Assembly: GCA_963691705.1 (NCBI GenBank)
Contig: OY829542.1
Location: forward strand, 50,385,002-50,449,001
Direction of reading: 5' to 3'
DNA: 64,000 bases
Source of the DNA: Viola odorata
Lineage: Eukaryota > Streptophyta > Magnoliopsida > Malpighiales > Violaceae
Shown here: positions 23,108-34,470 of the stretch, piece after piece
Layout of the letters: each line of letters begins with the position of its first letter
Position numbering within the stretch: the first letter of the stretch is position 1
The notes under the pieces: model-generated
Databases searched by the model: none
The model's input: only the letters and a program-made list of their open reading frames with translations
Told to the model about the DNA's origin: nothing
Position numbers and translations under genes: made by a program

Positions 23108-24687
23108 CTGAATGCACTCCTCAAGAAGCATTTTCCATCTTGGGTGAAAACATTATATTTGCAAGTGGAAGTCCATTCAACAATGTAGATCTCGGTATGC
23201 ATTCTGGTGTAATTGTTTAATTTGATCTTGGGGGGATATTTTTTGAATGGTATGAAGTTTGATTGATTTTTCTTGGAAAGAAAGAAAAAAAGAATCGTCT
23301 ATGTCATTTGACTTTGGGATAGATAGTAACTTTTGGATGCCAAAGCATGTTTCTACTCGATCCCCTGCGTTTTTTACTTCAAACCTGCCTGGTTTTATAT
23401 TTTGAAACTTTTTTAATGAACTCTTGCATGTTGCAGGAAATGGTCATATTGGCCACTGCAACCAGGGTAACAACATGTATCTCTTTCCACGGTTCGTTCT
23501 TCAATGCTATGTATATCTCGGCATGCATATTTAAATTTTTCTAAGAGCGACTACTTAACATGTATCTCTTTCCAGGGTTCGTTCCTCAACACTATGTATA
23601 TCTTGGCATGCATATTTAAATTTTTCTAAGAGCAACTACTTATGATCTTTTCTTTACAGTATTGGACTGGGCACCCTACTTTCTGGCTCGCGGATCGTCT
23701 CTGATGGCATGCTACAGGCTGCAGCTGAGTGGTAATGTTCTCATGGCATATCTGATTATAACCTTCTATGATTGAGTACTTAGTACTAATACTGAAAAGT
23801 GATAATTATTCTTCTCTTAAGGGGATTTTTTGGTCATAAGGGGATCTGGCTGGAAAGATATGTTGTTTTTTTTGGTCACTAAGAAACTAGTTAGACTGTA
23901 CAATAATAGTAAAAAATATGAATGAACAAATTTTGATAGGATCATTAGAGGCCCTGGCACTGCTCAGCTTTAATGCTGATATCCTTACACAATTAAACAA
24001 TTGGTGTATAATTCAAAAGTATCATTTTCTGTTAATTTTCTTATTGACAATAATGTTGGTTTTGTGACTTAACTAATTACAAATTGCAAATTACAGCCTA
24101 GCTGCATATATGACAGATGAGGAGGTGAAAGAGGGGATCATATACCCATCAACATCTAGGTATATTATTTCTCGTACACCTCATGTAATCCCATCCTGAG
24201 AGTTTGGAAGGCTTTGTAATGAATTTGCAGTATGTATGTTTCTGATCTCATACTTATTTGCAGGATACGGGACATAACGAAAGAGGTAGCTGCAGCTGTG
24301 GTGAAGGAAGCCATAGAAGAGGATCTTGCTGAAGGATACCGTGAGATGGGCGCACGGGAGCTCCAAAAACTCAGTCAGGTACATTGCTATTTGTTTAGAT
24401 CCGTTTTCAGAATTCAGAATGTGCCCATTTCTCTGATGTTTATAGAACTAAAAAGGATGTTCCTCGTAAAGGTACATTAGTTTAAAGGAGAGTAATGGAA
24501 GTACGTGACTTATAACATTGCCGTTTATGATTTGGAAGTATATAGTGGTCCCTGATCACTTGCTTTATTAGAAACTTAAACGATCTCAACACAACAATTT
24601 CACTTGATGCAGGAGGAAATTGTAGAGTATGTGAAGAACAACATGTGGAGTCCAGATTACCCAACACTGGTGTATAAGAAGGACTGA
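23108..24687 (+). pseudogene. NAD-ME2: NAD-dependent malic enzyme, 59-kDa mitochondrial type: last six exons only
   Basis: Exons 23108-23194, 23437-23491, 23660-23731, 24097-24159, 24264-24378 and 24613-24687 join in phase into about 155 codons ending VYKKD. Landmarks are NIIFASGSPFNNVDLG, GHCNQGNNMYLFP, GLGTLLSGSRIVSDGMLQAA, YMTDEEV and NNMWSPDYPTLVYK. These are the C-terminal quarter of the beta-type mitochondrial enzyme, which decarboxylates malate to pyruvate with NAD; the full protein is about 600 residues. The substrate and most NAD-binding parts are missing, and no in-frame start precedes the first exon, so no working enzyme is expected. A CT-rich leader at 22,870-22,964 ending in a GTAAAT donor could supply a new 5' exon. 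Exon 2 ends in a duplicated stretch that turns a conserved Gly codon into Arg. Confidence 0.8.
23472..23641 (+). repeat. 85-bp tandem duplication across a splice donor
   Basis: Two copies, 23472-23556 and 23557-23641, each contain the end of malic enzyme exon 2 (ATGTATCTCTTTCCA) and the following intron start. Copy 1 reads CCACG|GTTCG and copy 2 CCAGG|GTTCG. Splicing at copy 1 gives Arg in place of the conserved Gly of FPGIGLG; splicing at copy 2 would add 85 bases and shift the frame. Confidence 0.9.
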
Positions 24688-25477
24688 ACGTGTGAGATAT
24701 GCACCGAATTAGATATCGGGAAAATGTCGTTGTTGTAACAGTTTCCTTCTCCGAAACTTCTCTGTTCTGTAGTTGCGGTGCAGTAATAGCATTGTTGTGC
24801 CTGGCCAGTGGCCGTACCGTTATTATTCAACAATTGGCCCCATCTGTCATCTGTTAGATGCCCACAGTTTCCTTCTCCGAAACTTCGTCCTCATCTTAGT
24901 GTTTGCTTTTAAATGTATCAAACTCATATTATTTTGCCTTGTTTAAACTTCCGGATTGTATATGTTTCCCATGATATGGATATTTTTGTGAACGATTTTC
25001 ATTGTTATGTGGTTGCTCCTTTAAGTAATTGCTTAATGTAAGTTATTCATGTAATTCCTTTTCTATTATATTAGATAAATATCTTTTATTTATTTTTGGT
25101 ATTAAAAACTCAAATTTTTTATGGTATTAATAAATTTTAATTTATTTATGATTTAAATAAGTTTAATTTATTTATGAAATTAGATAAATATTTGGTAGAG
25201 GTTAGATTATAAATAAATTGATTAAAAATATATATAAATATACTAAAAAAATTAATTATAACACTTAAAATAAATTATGTCCTTTATGGTCATTTTACAC
25301 CTAAATCATAGTTTTGGAAAACTGTTTTACCAAACACCTCAGGTATCCCACTGAACTTTTAAATTTTTTTACCAAACAGTACACTCCGTTTCCTAAAAGT
25401 CGTTTTCCCATTGATTTTTTCCCCAACTGACCATTTCCAGTCTGAACTGGAACGCCAAACAGACCCGAAGAAGGACT

Positions 25478-26019
25478 TGAAGATTGAAGGAAGTGGAAAG
25501 CGCGGGAAAATTAACTAACTGCCTTGCTGAGCTGGCAAGTCAGTTAAAGCAACTTACAGCTGGAGTCAAGTGGATTGCAATCAGTTAGAATAGCTCTTGT
25601 AGCTTGAGTAGCAGTTAGCTAGCTGGTAAGTAGTTAATTGTGTAGTTAACTGTTAGAGGTTTTAGCTAAGTAGTATAAAGCAAGCATTAGCTAGAATAAT
25701 TCGTTATCTTGGAAAATTGTAATCAACATTTGTATTTTGCTATTCCTTCAATGAAGAGGCAATTACATCTAGGTTCAATGAACTTGTTCTGTTACAATTT
25801 CACTTCAAAGTTTGTTACAAGCGGTTACTTCCTACTCTAACTTCATCTTCCCAGCTGCGCTCCTATCTTCCATCATCATCCATCAAACCTCCATTGATAA
25901 CCTTCAACCTTCCATTCAACTCCATCCCAGCCTTGAGTTAGCTCTCCATCTGATCTGTTCTTTCATCTTCTCTCTATTTCTTGTGTTTCAAGGCCTGGAA
26001 CCCTTCCAGGCCCGTGACA
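25478..26019 (+). mobile_element. 5' LTR of a Ty3/Gypsy element
   Basis: The block ends CCCGTGACA and is followed directly by the primer-binding site ATTGGTAGCGGAGC (26020-26033). It contains a TATA box (TATAAA, 25674-25679) in plus orientation. The left border at TGAAGATTG is approximate; no second LTR exists for comparison. It abuts the right end of the malic enzyme-bearing element. Confidence 0.6.
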
Positions 26020-26042
26020 ATTGGTAGCGGAGCTTTTTCCTG

Positions 26043-29000
26043 TTGCTCCTTGTGTTGATCATGCCAAGGGTTATCCATCCCATCACAAACTCCCTTGGTG
26101 AAGGCATCCTTGGGATGACAGAAGAAGATAGTAATATGTCTCCTACGGAGATCAGATTGACTCAACTTGAGCAGTCCATGGAGGAAATGAAGAGTTCTTT
26201 TCAAAAACAAGAGGATTCCCTTCTCAACAACACCAAAGTTCTGCAAGACCTTGCTGCTCTCCTTCATCAGCAAGGAAGGCATGGATCTGGCTTGGGATAA
26301 GGTCCTGAAAATCCTACCCAGCCGCATTCAAACTCCACCTTTCAACCAAATCCAAAACCCACTGTTTTGGACTTCCCTTGGTTCAATGGCACTGATGTGA
26401 ATGATTGGATCTTCCAAGCCAACAATTACTTCCAAAGCATGCAGATTCAGGAGCAGAACAAGGTGGAAGTGGCCTCTCATCATCTCTTTGGGGATGCCTT
26501 GAAGTGGTATAAAGTCAAGATGAAGCATCTAACTGGTATGGTGTGGCCATGGCTAGATTTTTCGAGATGTGCGATTACCAGATTTCCCCCCAAGGGGACT
26601 GATGATCCCATGACAGAACTCTCCAATCTCAAATAGGTGAGTAATGTTGAAGCTTATGTGAATCAGTTCAATGCTCTTTATGATAGAGTAGATGTTTCTG
26701 ATGAGTATGGTAGGAGCTTATTCTTAGCTGGTTTAAGTCCTCAATTAGCTCACTTAGTAAGGATGTTTAAGCCTCAAACTTTTGAAGATGCTGTAGAGTT
26801 AACACTCTCTACTGAAGTTGCCTTTCCAGCTTTTAAAACCATAACCACACCAGAAGGTACACCAAACAACTACACCAGTAAACCACCAAACACTTACACC
26901 AGTAACAGGTTTCCTTATTCCAACACCAAGAATACCAATCCTCCCTATCCAAGTCCACCTCAGATCAACTCTAACCAGTTCAAACACCCTCCAAATCAGC
27001 CTATACTCAATAAGGCTAACCCAAACACTACCCCTGCTACTCAAATACCTCCCTCGAACACATCCCAATCCAGAAACACCAACACCAGAACATCAAACTT
27101 GCCTTTCCAAACACTAGATGAGAAGACAATGAAGGAGAGAATAGCTGCAGGTTTATGTAAATACTGTGGTGAAAAATTCTATAGAGGTCATAGATGTCAA
27201 TCAAGGTAATTTTTCTTGATAGTTGCTGGAGATGAGGATCAAGACCCTACAGAATATGGTTGTGATGAGGAAGAACAGTTGGAACCTGAAACAGTGGAAG
27301 AATCTGCAGCCACAGCTTCTTTATGTGCAATTCATGACATTAAGAAGGGAAATGCTAAGGCTTTGAGAGCGGTACTACAAATGCAAAAGAAGACAGTGCA
27401 TGCCCTTATTGACACATGTAGCACACACAACCTGATCTCTAGAGACATTGCAGTAGCTCTAGGATTTCCAATTTCAAACATCTCACCTATCAGGATCACT
27501 GTGGCCAATGGTGAACATTTGACCACCACTGAGGCTTGTCTCAACATCAAATGGTGTATCCAAGGTGAATGGTTTGAAATCTCTACACTTATACTACCAC
27601 TTATCCACTACAACATCATCTTGGGAATGGACTGGCTTGAGACTTTAGGTCCAGTCCTATGGGATTTCAAAAGAATGGTGATGAAGTTTTACAAAAATGA
27701 TAAGGAGATTATTCTGAAAGGAGGATCCAAGCTGTCTGTCAAATGGATCAATGAGGGAACCATGTGTAAATTGTTAGCAAATACTAAGAAGATAACTGTC
27801 ACACTCTCATGTCAAGGCCTTGAGATAGATCAACCAGCAACCTTGATGGAGGCTACTACAACTTCCAATATACTCCCAGTAGGTTTTGAGCAATTGTTGC
27901 ACCTTTACAAAGACTTGTTTGAGGAACCTACAAGGTTGCCACCATCCAAAACCTATGATCACAACATTCCCTTATAGCCTGGAGCTCAACCAATCAACCT
28001 CAGACCTTATAAGCATTCCAGGCAATAGAAGGATGAGGTGGAAAAACAAATAGCTGAGCTATTAAAGAATGGTTTCATTGAAGAAAGTCAAAGTCCTTAT
28101 GCTGCGCCTATATTGCTAGTGAAAAAGAAGGATGGAGGTTGGAGAATGTGTGTGGATTTTAGAGCATTAAACCAACAGACTGTCAAAAATAGATTTCTAA
28201 TCCCAGTTATTGAGGAACTTCTGGATTAATTGGGTGGATCTGTTGTCTTCTCCAAATTGGACTTGAGAGCTGGTTATCATCAAGTGTTGCTCCAGCCTGA
28301 GGATGCATACAAGACAGCTTTCAGAACCCACCAAGGTCACTATCAGTTCAAGGTAATGCCATTTGATTTATGCAATGCTCCTTCCACTTTTCAGGCCTTG
28401 ATGAATCATGTGTTTCATGCCTGCTTGAGAAAATATATACTGGTTTTCTTTGATGATATTCTGATCTATAGCAAGACAATAGAAGATCATATGAAACACC
28501 TCCAGCATACATTTGAATTACTTAGAAGTCACAGTCTGTTCTTGAAGAAATCCAAGTGTGCTTTTGCTACTGATAGTATTGCCTACTTGGGGCATATCAT
28601 CTCTGGGGATGGAGTGAGGACTGATCCTGAGAAAATTAAGGCAGTCCAAGAGTGGCCTGATTTAAAAACAGTCAAGCAAGTCAGAGGTTTCCTTGGCCTC
28701 ACTGGGTACTACAGAAGATTCATTAAAGGTTATGCTTCCATAGCTAAACCTTTAACTGAACTCTTGAAGAAGGATAGCTTTATTTGGGGAAACCTAGCTG
28801 AGGTTGCCTTCCACAGGCTCAAACAAGCCTTGATCACCTCCCCTGTACTCACACTGCCTGATTTTTCTAAAACATTCATCATTGAGACTGATGCTTCAGG
28901 GGAAGGAATTGGAGTTGTTCTTCTACAAGACAAGCATCCCTTGCTCCAAGACACCAGGTGAAATCAGTATACGAGAGGGAACTATTTGCAGTACTTTTTG

Positions 29001-29103
29001 CTGTGAAACATTGGCATTACTACTCGGGGGACAAACATTTTATCATACAAACAGATCACCATAGCCTAAAATATCTTCTTAGCCAGAAACTATCACTGCC
29101 TAA
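26043..29103 (+). pseudogene. Ty3/Gypsy gag-pol remnant (Gag, protease, RT, partial RNase H)
   Basis: Open segments in changing frames, interrupted by stops near 26298, 26634, 27207, 27975, 28027 and 28227 and a frameshift near 28950, cover a chromovirus-type polyprotein. Gag (26,360-27,000) has FPWFNGTDVNDWIFQANNYF; a zinc knuckle CKYCGEKFYRGHRC ends at 27,198; the protease motif near 27,402 reads LIDTCSTHN where DTGS is usual; RT (28,040-28,700) has DFRALNQQ, KLDLRAGYHQ and FFDDILIYS in place of the usual YVDD-like box; RNase H begins FIIETDASGEGIG and continues as ERELFAVLFAVKHWHYYSG to 29,103. Integrase, chromodomain and 3' LTR are missing. It is dead. Confidence 0.9.
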
Positions 29104-29105
29104 CC

Positions 29106-29853
29106 CATAATTGATTAATCAATCTTTCAACCCATGCCTAACCTATCACTGCCAACACACTCGCACCCCCTATAAATACCACTCCCATTCTTTCATATCG
29201 GACAACGACAATCGCAATTTCAATCCATCTCTCTCAATTTCATCTCTCACACCATAGCCTTGCTCACCGCCAGTTACCAGCCAAATCAACACTGCCAAAT
29301 TACCAAGTTGAATCATATACACAAAAAATCTTGTCTGCATACAAAAATACCCATTTCATACACATCAACAAAGATAACTAACTTCTCTGCCTAGCTAAAA
29401 CCTTTCCTTTCTCCTCAAATCACCACTGCAGCCTCACCACCAAATCGCCACCGAACCACCACCAAATCGCCGCCGCACCACACCCCTAGACCGCCGCGTA
29501 AAAATAGAAAGGAAATCAGGGAGGGAGGAGGATGAGAGAAGAAGGAAATCGGCGAGTTAGGGTTAGGGTTGGCGGCAAGGAAATTGGAAAAGGAAAGAAA
29601 GGAAATCAGGATGGGAAATGGGAATTGGGAACAGAACATGTGTACTTACTACTTAGGGTTAGGGTCAAGTCGGGTCGGTTATTTTGCGATTTATGAAAAG
29701 TTGACCCGCGAACCGACCCGCTATTAAATGGGCTAATCGGTTATGTATCTGTATATAGGCGGTTGTGTAGTTTTTTTAGTTTTTGGCGGGTCGGGTCAGT
29801 TCGGTTCGGGTTGGCGGGTTGGGCAGGTTGAACGGGTCAAATGTTCACCCCTA
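29106..29853. mobile_element. Right-hand fragment of a hAT-like element
   Basis: The stretch ends TTCACCCCTA, a common hAT terminus, after a sub-terminal region rich in GGGTCGGG/CGGTTCGG phrases. The left part includes TATAAATA near 29,174 and CCGCC/CACCAC repeats. No matching left terminus or target duplication was found, so it is probably truncated where it meets the Gypsy remnant. Confidence 0.4.
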
Positions 29854-29936
29854 GTAAATACCCAACTCATACCCAAAATTAAATATCCATTATGCCCATA
29901 TCCAATTCCATACTCACTTAATTGAGTATTTCACCT

Positions 29937-31657
29937 ATTTTTATTTTTTTATAATTAAGTAAAAATTTACTACTTAAGTTCGTTTTTCACCAGTTAATCT
30001 CGTTCTTTACCATTTTTGCTCTTTTCTAGCATTTAAATTTGATTTTCAGCAATTAGATTCATTTTTATCATTTTGGCTCGTTTTTTACCATTTCAGTTTT
30101 TTTTTACCGTTTTATTTTATTTTTTACCGTTTTGGCTCGTTTTTTTACCATTTATGCTCGTTTTTTACCTTTTACACTCGATTTTTACCACTCATACTCA
30201 TTTTCTATCATTTAGGCTCATTTTTTACCATTTCTGTTCATTTTTTACCACTTTAACTCATTTTTATCGTTTTGCCTCATTTTTTACCGTATGAAAATGA
30301 AAAATAAAAAAGTTAATGAATAATGGTAGAGGCGAAGCATCGTAAAACAATTTCCCAAATAAAGACGGATCTTTTTCTAAAACTGAAGGCCCATAACCAT
30401 AACTACTAACCTAAATTCCAGCCCATTTTTATTTTTGCATTTATTCTAAATAAAAGAAAAAATAAAACTCATCTTCTTGTTTTCTCCTTTCAGCACTTTG
30501 AATATTAAACCCTAACCCAGAAAGATTTCCAGCTATCCCATTTCTTCATCCAGGTACTTTCTCAATCATCATTTCTCATTCATAACCTTCAATTGGATCT
30601 GTTTTGTTGTTGAGCAACTGTAATTTTTCCATCAAGTCCTGCTCCTGTGTTTCTGTTTTCTATTTTTAGTAGAGACTAGTGCAGCATCCGATGAGTACTT
30701 TCTTGTTGCATTTTCATGTGTCTTGTTGTTCAGTGATAATTTTCTTCTCATACTGGAGATTGTTGTGAAGCTGTGGTCAAATCTGATTTTTGCTGTAAAC
30801 GATACCGGAAGTGGAAAGGGACTTTTGTTTTGTGAGATTTATGGACTGAGAGAGAGGGAGGAGAAGCGTGTGAAAAAATTGGTTATAGCCGTTCGGGTAT
30901 TTTTCGATTATTATACTCGAATATACACAAAATAATAAATTCGAGTATTATCCATACCCAAACCATACCTAATCAAACGGGTATGGTTATGCGCAGATAT
31001 CCGAGTATGGATAAGTGTGGTTTTATGCGGTTGATTGGAGACTTGGAGTGAGTGGCAATTCGGGTCTCGCCTAGATTTTAATTTCGGTTATAATGGATCT
31101 GATTTGGTTTTAGACTTCTTTTTCTTTCCTTTAGATAACTAATATAAAAAAATAATATTTGAAACAAAAAATAATTACTTTCTTCCACTAGTTTGAATAG
31201 TTTTAAGATTTGTAATATAAATTTTATAATTGTTTAAAAAGTATAATTTAAAATAAATTACAGTTTATTCCATTTTTAATGGGGGAAAATGAATGAGTTT
31301 CGAATTGTATTTTTTTACTTAATTTGACATAATATGCCTTTTCTTTCGTCACAACAAAAACAATAAATTTTATATTGCAATACATTGAATGTTCATTATA
31401 GTTGCATTATTATTCTTTATTAATCAATAAGATAAAATGTTAAAAAAATCTCAAAATTGCCTATTTAAATTACAAATAATTCTTTTATATAATTAATTAT
31501 ATAAACTAGTGATTAAGAAAAAATTTCAAGTATATGCAGTGAATATGTCAATAAGCAATAGTAATATTTAACAGTCAACTAAAATGAAAGATAATTAAAG
31601 TTGAATTTAAAAAATGCTGCTGAATATGTTATTAATCCAATTCTTAACTATCTTTCT
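29937..31657 (+). repeat. 1.7-kb repeat, copy A
   Basis: Nearly identical to 39,587-41,391, apart from small indels (copy B has an extra stretch of about 26 bases near 41,295). The unit has, in order, a 20-bp minisatellite, an AT-rich joint, a 5' UTR-like part with AAACCCTAACCCAGAAAG and a splice-donor-like CATCCAG|GTACTTTC, the block also found at 22,280, and a part with inverted GGGTAT/ATACCC phrases. No transposase or long ORF. It looks like a non-autonomous element carrying a piece of a host gene's 5' region. Borders were set where the copies diverge. Confidence 0.75.
29965..30290 (+). repeat. Imperfect 20-bp minisatellite in repeat copy A
   Basis: About 16 degenerate units of the type CTCRTTTTTTACCATTTNNG follow each other head to tail. 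The same array occurs at 39,612-40,000 in copy B. Confidence 0.85.
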
Positions 31658-32153
31658 ATTGCTGGAAATCCAACTCTTCATATTAAGCATCCAAAACCAA
31701 CAGAAAATTAACTTTGTCTAATGAAAAATGGTTGAAGATGAAATCACAAGTGCATAATTTACGTTATTATCAACAACAAAAAAGTGCATAATTTTGGGAT
31801 GATATCAAGAAACACTATTAGTTGGAGGACTATATTGTGTTTTGCACTAAAGTATTAGTTAGCTCCATATACCCACTAATATACATGAGCAGCTAACTAA
31901 CTGGTCCCTAGTTTTTAAGCTAAGAAGGAACATGCTAACTGCTAAACATTACATTTCCTATTCACTAATTCTCTGCAGATTGAACACAAGATGTAGTTCA
32001 TCAGAGTTTTTATGCACCATTACACAATCTACTCAACGAAAAAACAGTCTACGACGGAACGAAACAGACAACATTAGCAACTTAGAGACGTACTACGTTA
32101 GTTGGCGATCCAGGATGTTCCATCCTTCAATTCCTGTCTTCATTTACAGTTTC
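31658..32153. other. Spacer, includes ankyrin gene 3' flank
   Basis: AT-rich. The part next to 32,154 is probably the 3' UTR of the minus-strand ankyrin gene. Nothing else recognised. Confidence 0.4.
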
Positions 32154-34470
32154 TCAAGCCACTGAGATGACAAAAGGATTGGAACTGAGGCTTTGTCGAG
32201 GCCTGCTTACCGGGGTTTTCACAGACAGGCTTGAACCACCAAAACAGAAGTACTGGCTCCTCAGCTTCTTGTTGATGGACTCTTCTTTCGGATCTTTTCC
32301 CAGCACCTTTCGTGTTCCGTCATCGAAACTCTGACTGGAGGAAGATGGCTCAGCACCATCAGTTTCGATGAAAATGCCCTTTTGTTTGTCCAATGAACTA
32401 GGAGAAGAATTGATGGATGATTTGGAGAATGAACTCGAGCGCGATCGACCTGGAATGGTTAACTGTGGGATTCCCTGAATGGTACCGTTCATTAGGCCAG
32501 AAGCAAATTTCTTCTTGGCTGTCGGGCTTGATTGATTACTCCCAACAGAAAGTGTCCTCTTGTGGTTAGGAAGTGAGGAGGCGCTTGAAAATCTCTGACG
32601 AAGTGGGGTTGGAGTTTCATCTGAACTACTGCATTTCTTGTTTGATTCCACAGAACCGAGATCCACTGATTTCTTGGATTTTTCATGATTCTTGAGTTTT
32701 GCGCGGGGCCAGTGGAGGACCCTTTTCAAACGTTCTGCCGCGTAATTCACAGATCCTCCTTTACTACTAGTTGCTGCAGAGCTCTGACTACTACTGGTTG
32801 GGTTGACTTCTGCCGGTGCAGGACTCATTGCTACACTAGCCGGCCCAGCACTGGCATCTGATCCGATCTCAATACCCGTGTACAAGAATATTTCGGTGTC
32901 AGATATTCTGAATGAAGTTCCGGGACTGCCTCCATTTCCTTGCATCTTCAAGCGGGAAGCCATAGCTCTTCTTGCAGTATAATCCTGACAACCAAATACT
33001 CCCCCAGCTGAAATCAATTGCCTAATTAGTATATCTGATGACACAGAACGCGGCTGCTGCTTAAGAAGATCAAGTGTGGTCATCCCATCAGCATCTTGGA
33101 CATTCACATCTATCGATGGAGCCAACATCAGTAGCTGCACTAGTTCTGTGTGAACATTACCGATGATGGCCATGTGAAGGGCTGTCCGTCCATCATTATT
33201 TTTGGCATTGATGATGTCTTCCAAGCTGATAATTTTCCCACATATCAACTTCTTCATGAGCTCAACTTGTCGGTCCAACCTTCTGAATGCAGGAGTCTGG
33301 AATCCGGCCACTGCCATATGGAGAAAAGTTTCACCAGCATTGTTCGTTGTAGAGGTCACCAACGGAGATGCAAGAATGAGAGCTTCAACCACAGCCAATT
33401 GACCTCTGTAAGCAGCAATATGCAATGCTGTATGGCCTAGGTTGTCTGTCGAATTGATGATATCGAAGGATGATATAAGCTCTTTAACTACCTGCAGATC
33501 AAAGAATAATGCTTATAAGCTTACAAGACCAGCCGTTGTACCTTGAGATCAAATGGCCTTACCTACAATATGCTGTGAATTTGACAAACTATCGATCACA
33601 CACATGCTTCTGAGTACAACAAATATTAAGCAAAGAGCCTTACTGGATAGTTCGGTGCACAGAACTGGCTCGATAAATATCGAAAAAATGATGCCATCAA
33701 GAAATAGTTGGATAGGTAAGCAACTAAAAATTGAAACATGAATCTATTAGGAGGAGATTTACCTCAACCTGCCCTCTGGCAGCTGCAGCATGTAAAATGG
33801 TTGACCCTTGACTGTCTCTATTACTCAAAACTTCAATGCAATTACACAAAAGCTCCTTCAAGATGGTCAGATTACCTCCTCTAGCAGCGGCATGAAGAGC
33901 CCGATTCATCATCTCCCGTTTGTAAATAGAAGGAATATCCCCAATGTGTTCCTCAAACTCTCCACCTTTCGCTGTTAAAAACCTTGGGGATAGAGCAAAG
34001 TCGTAAATGAGCTTAAAAACCTCACAATTCTTACCCCTAGCAGCAGCATAAAGTGTATCAGTGACACCATACTCTCCTTCACCAAAAACAAGAAGAGGGT
34101 TCCTTTCAAGAAGCTCTTGAACGAAACTCAAGTCTCCCGCTGAGGCAGCAGTGTACATAAGCCATCCACCGTATCCGGCAAGGATGAGAGAGTTCTTACC
34201 ATTCTTTGATCCACACTCATGAAAAAGCTTCCTCGCAACTTGGGATCGACACTTAGCAACATCATCAAACTGTGCCTCATCATCCCACACGGTCTCAAGG
34301 CGACGAACTCTCCTTAGAGAGGTGAGATTGATGAGGTGGTTGTTATCTATACGAAGCAGCTCGCGAACCAAATCATAGTGGCCGTTTGCAGCTGCCCAAT
34401 CAATGGGAGAAGCATACCACCACTGGTCTCCAGTACTCTCCCATCGAAGAGGGAAGTAAGTTGGAGGCAT
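32154..34470 (-). CDS. Ankyrin-repeat protein, two exons, 681 residues
   Basis: Exons 34470-33763 and 33491-32154 join in phase (AG|GTAAAT donor, CTGCAG acceptor). The protein begins MPPTYFPLRWESTGDQWWY and carries about eight ankyrin repeats over residues 20-330 (ASPIDWAAANGHYDLVRELL, NRALHAAARGGNLTILKELL, LGHTALHIAAYRGQLAVVEA, DGRTALHMAIIGN). The C-terminal 300 residues are Ser-rich and basic without transmembrane segments, ending NPFVISVA, so it differs from ITN1/ACD6-type membrane ankyrin proteins. I recognise a conserved plant ankyrin family but know no defined function; protein binding in the cytosol or nucleus is the likely role. An upstream in-frame ATG at 34539 would add a hydrophobic stretch; I prefer 34470 because family members begin with this motif. 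Confidence 0.88.

Larger units (their letters stand above)
22600..25465. mobile_element. Possible non-autonomous hAT-like element carrying malic enzyme exons
   Basis: The left end reads TGGCTGTTTGGGATTC; the reverse complement of the right end reads GGTCTGTTTGGCGTTC. Both sub-terminal regions repeat GTGTTTGGNAAA and carry a GGACAAAA/GGACATAA motif, as paired ends of one family would. Flanks ACAAGAAG (22592-22599) and CGAAGAAG (25466-25473) match at 6 of 8 positions, compatible with an old hAT target duplication. No transposase is present. Inside are six exons of a NAD-malic enzyme. Two unrelated small elements flanking a truncated gene remain possible. Confidence 0.4.

Noticed and set aside
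29560..29660. GGGTTAGGGTT phrases resembling telomere repeats
   Set aside because: Only two or three units, and not the usual plant TTTAGGG array; part of a hAT-like fragment.
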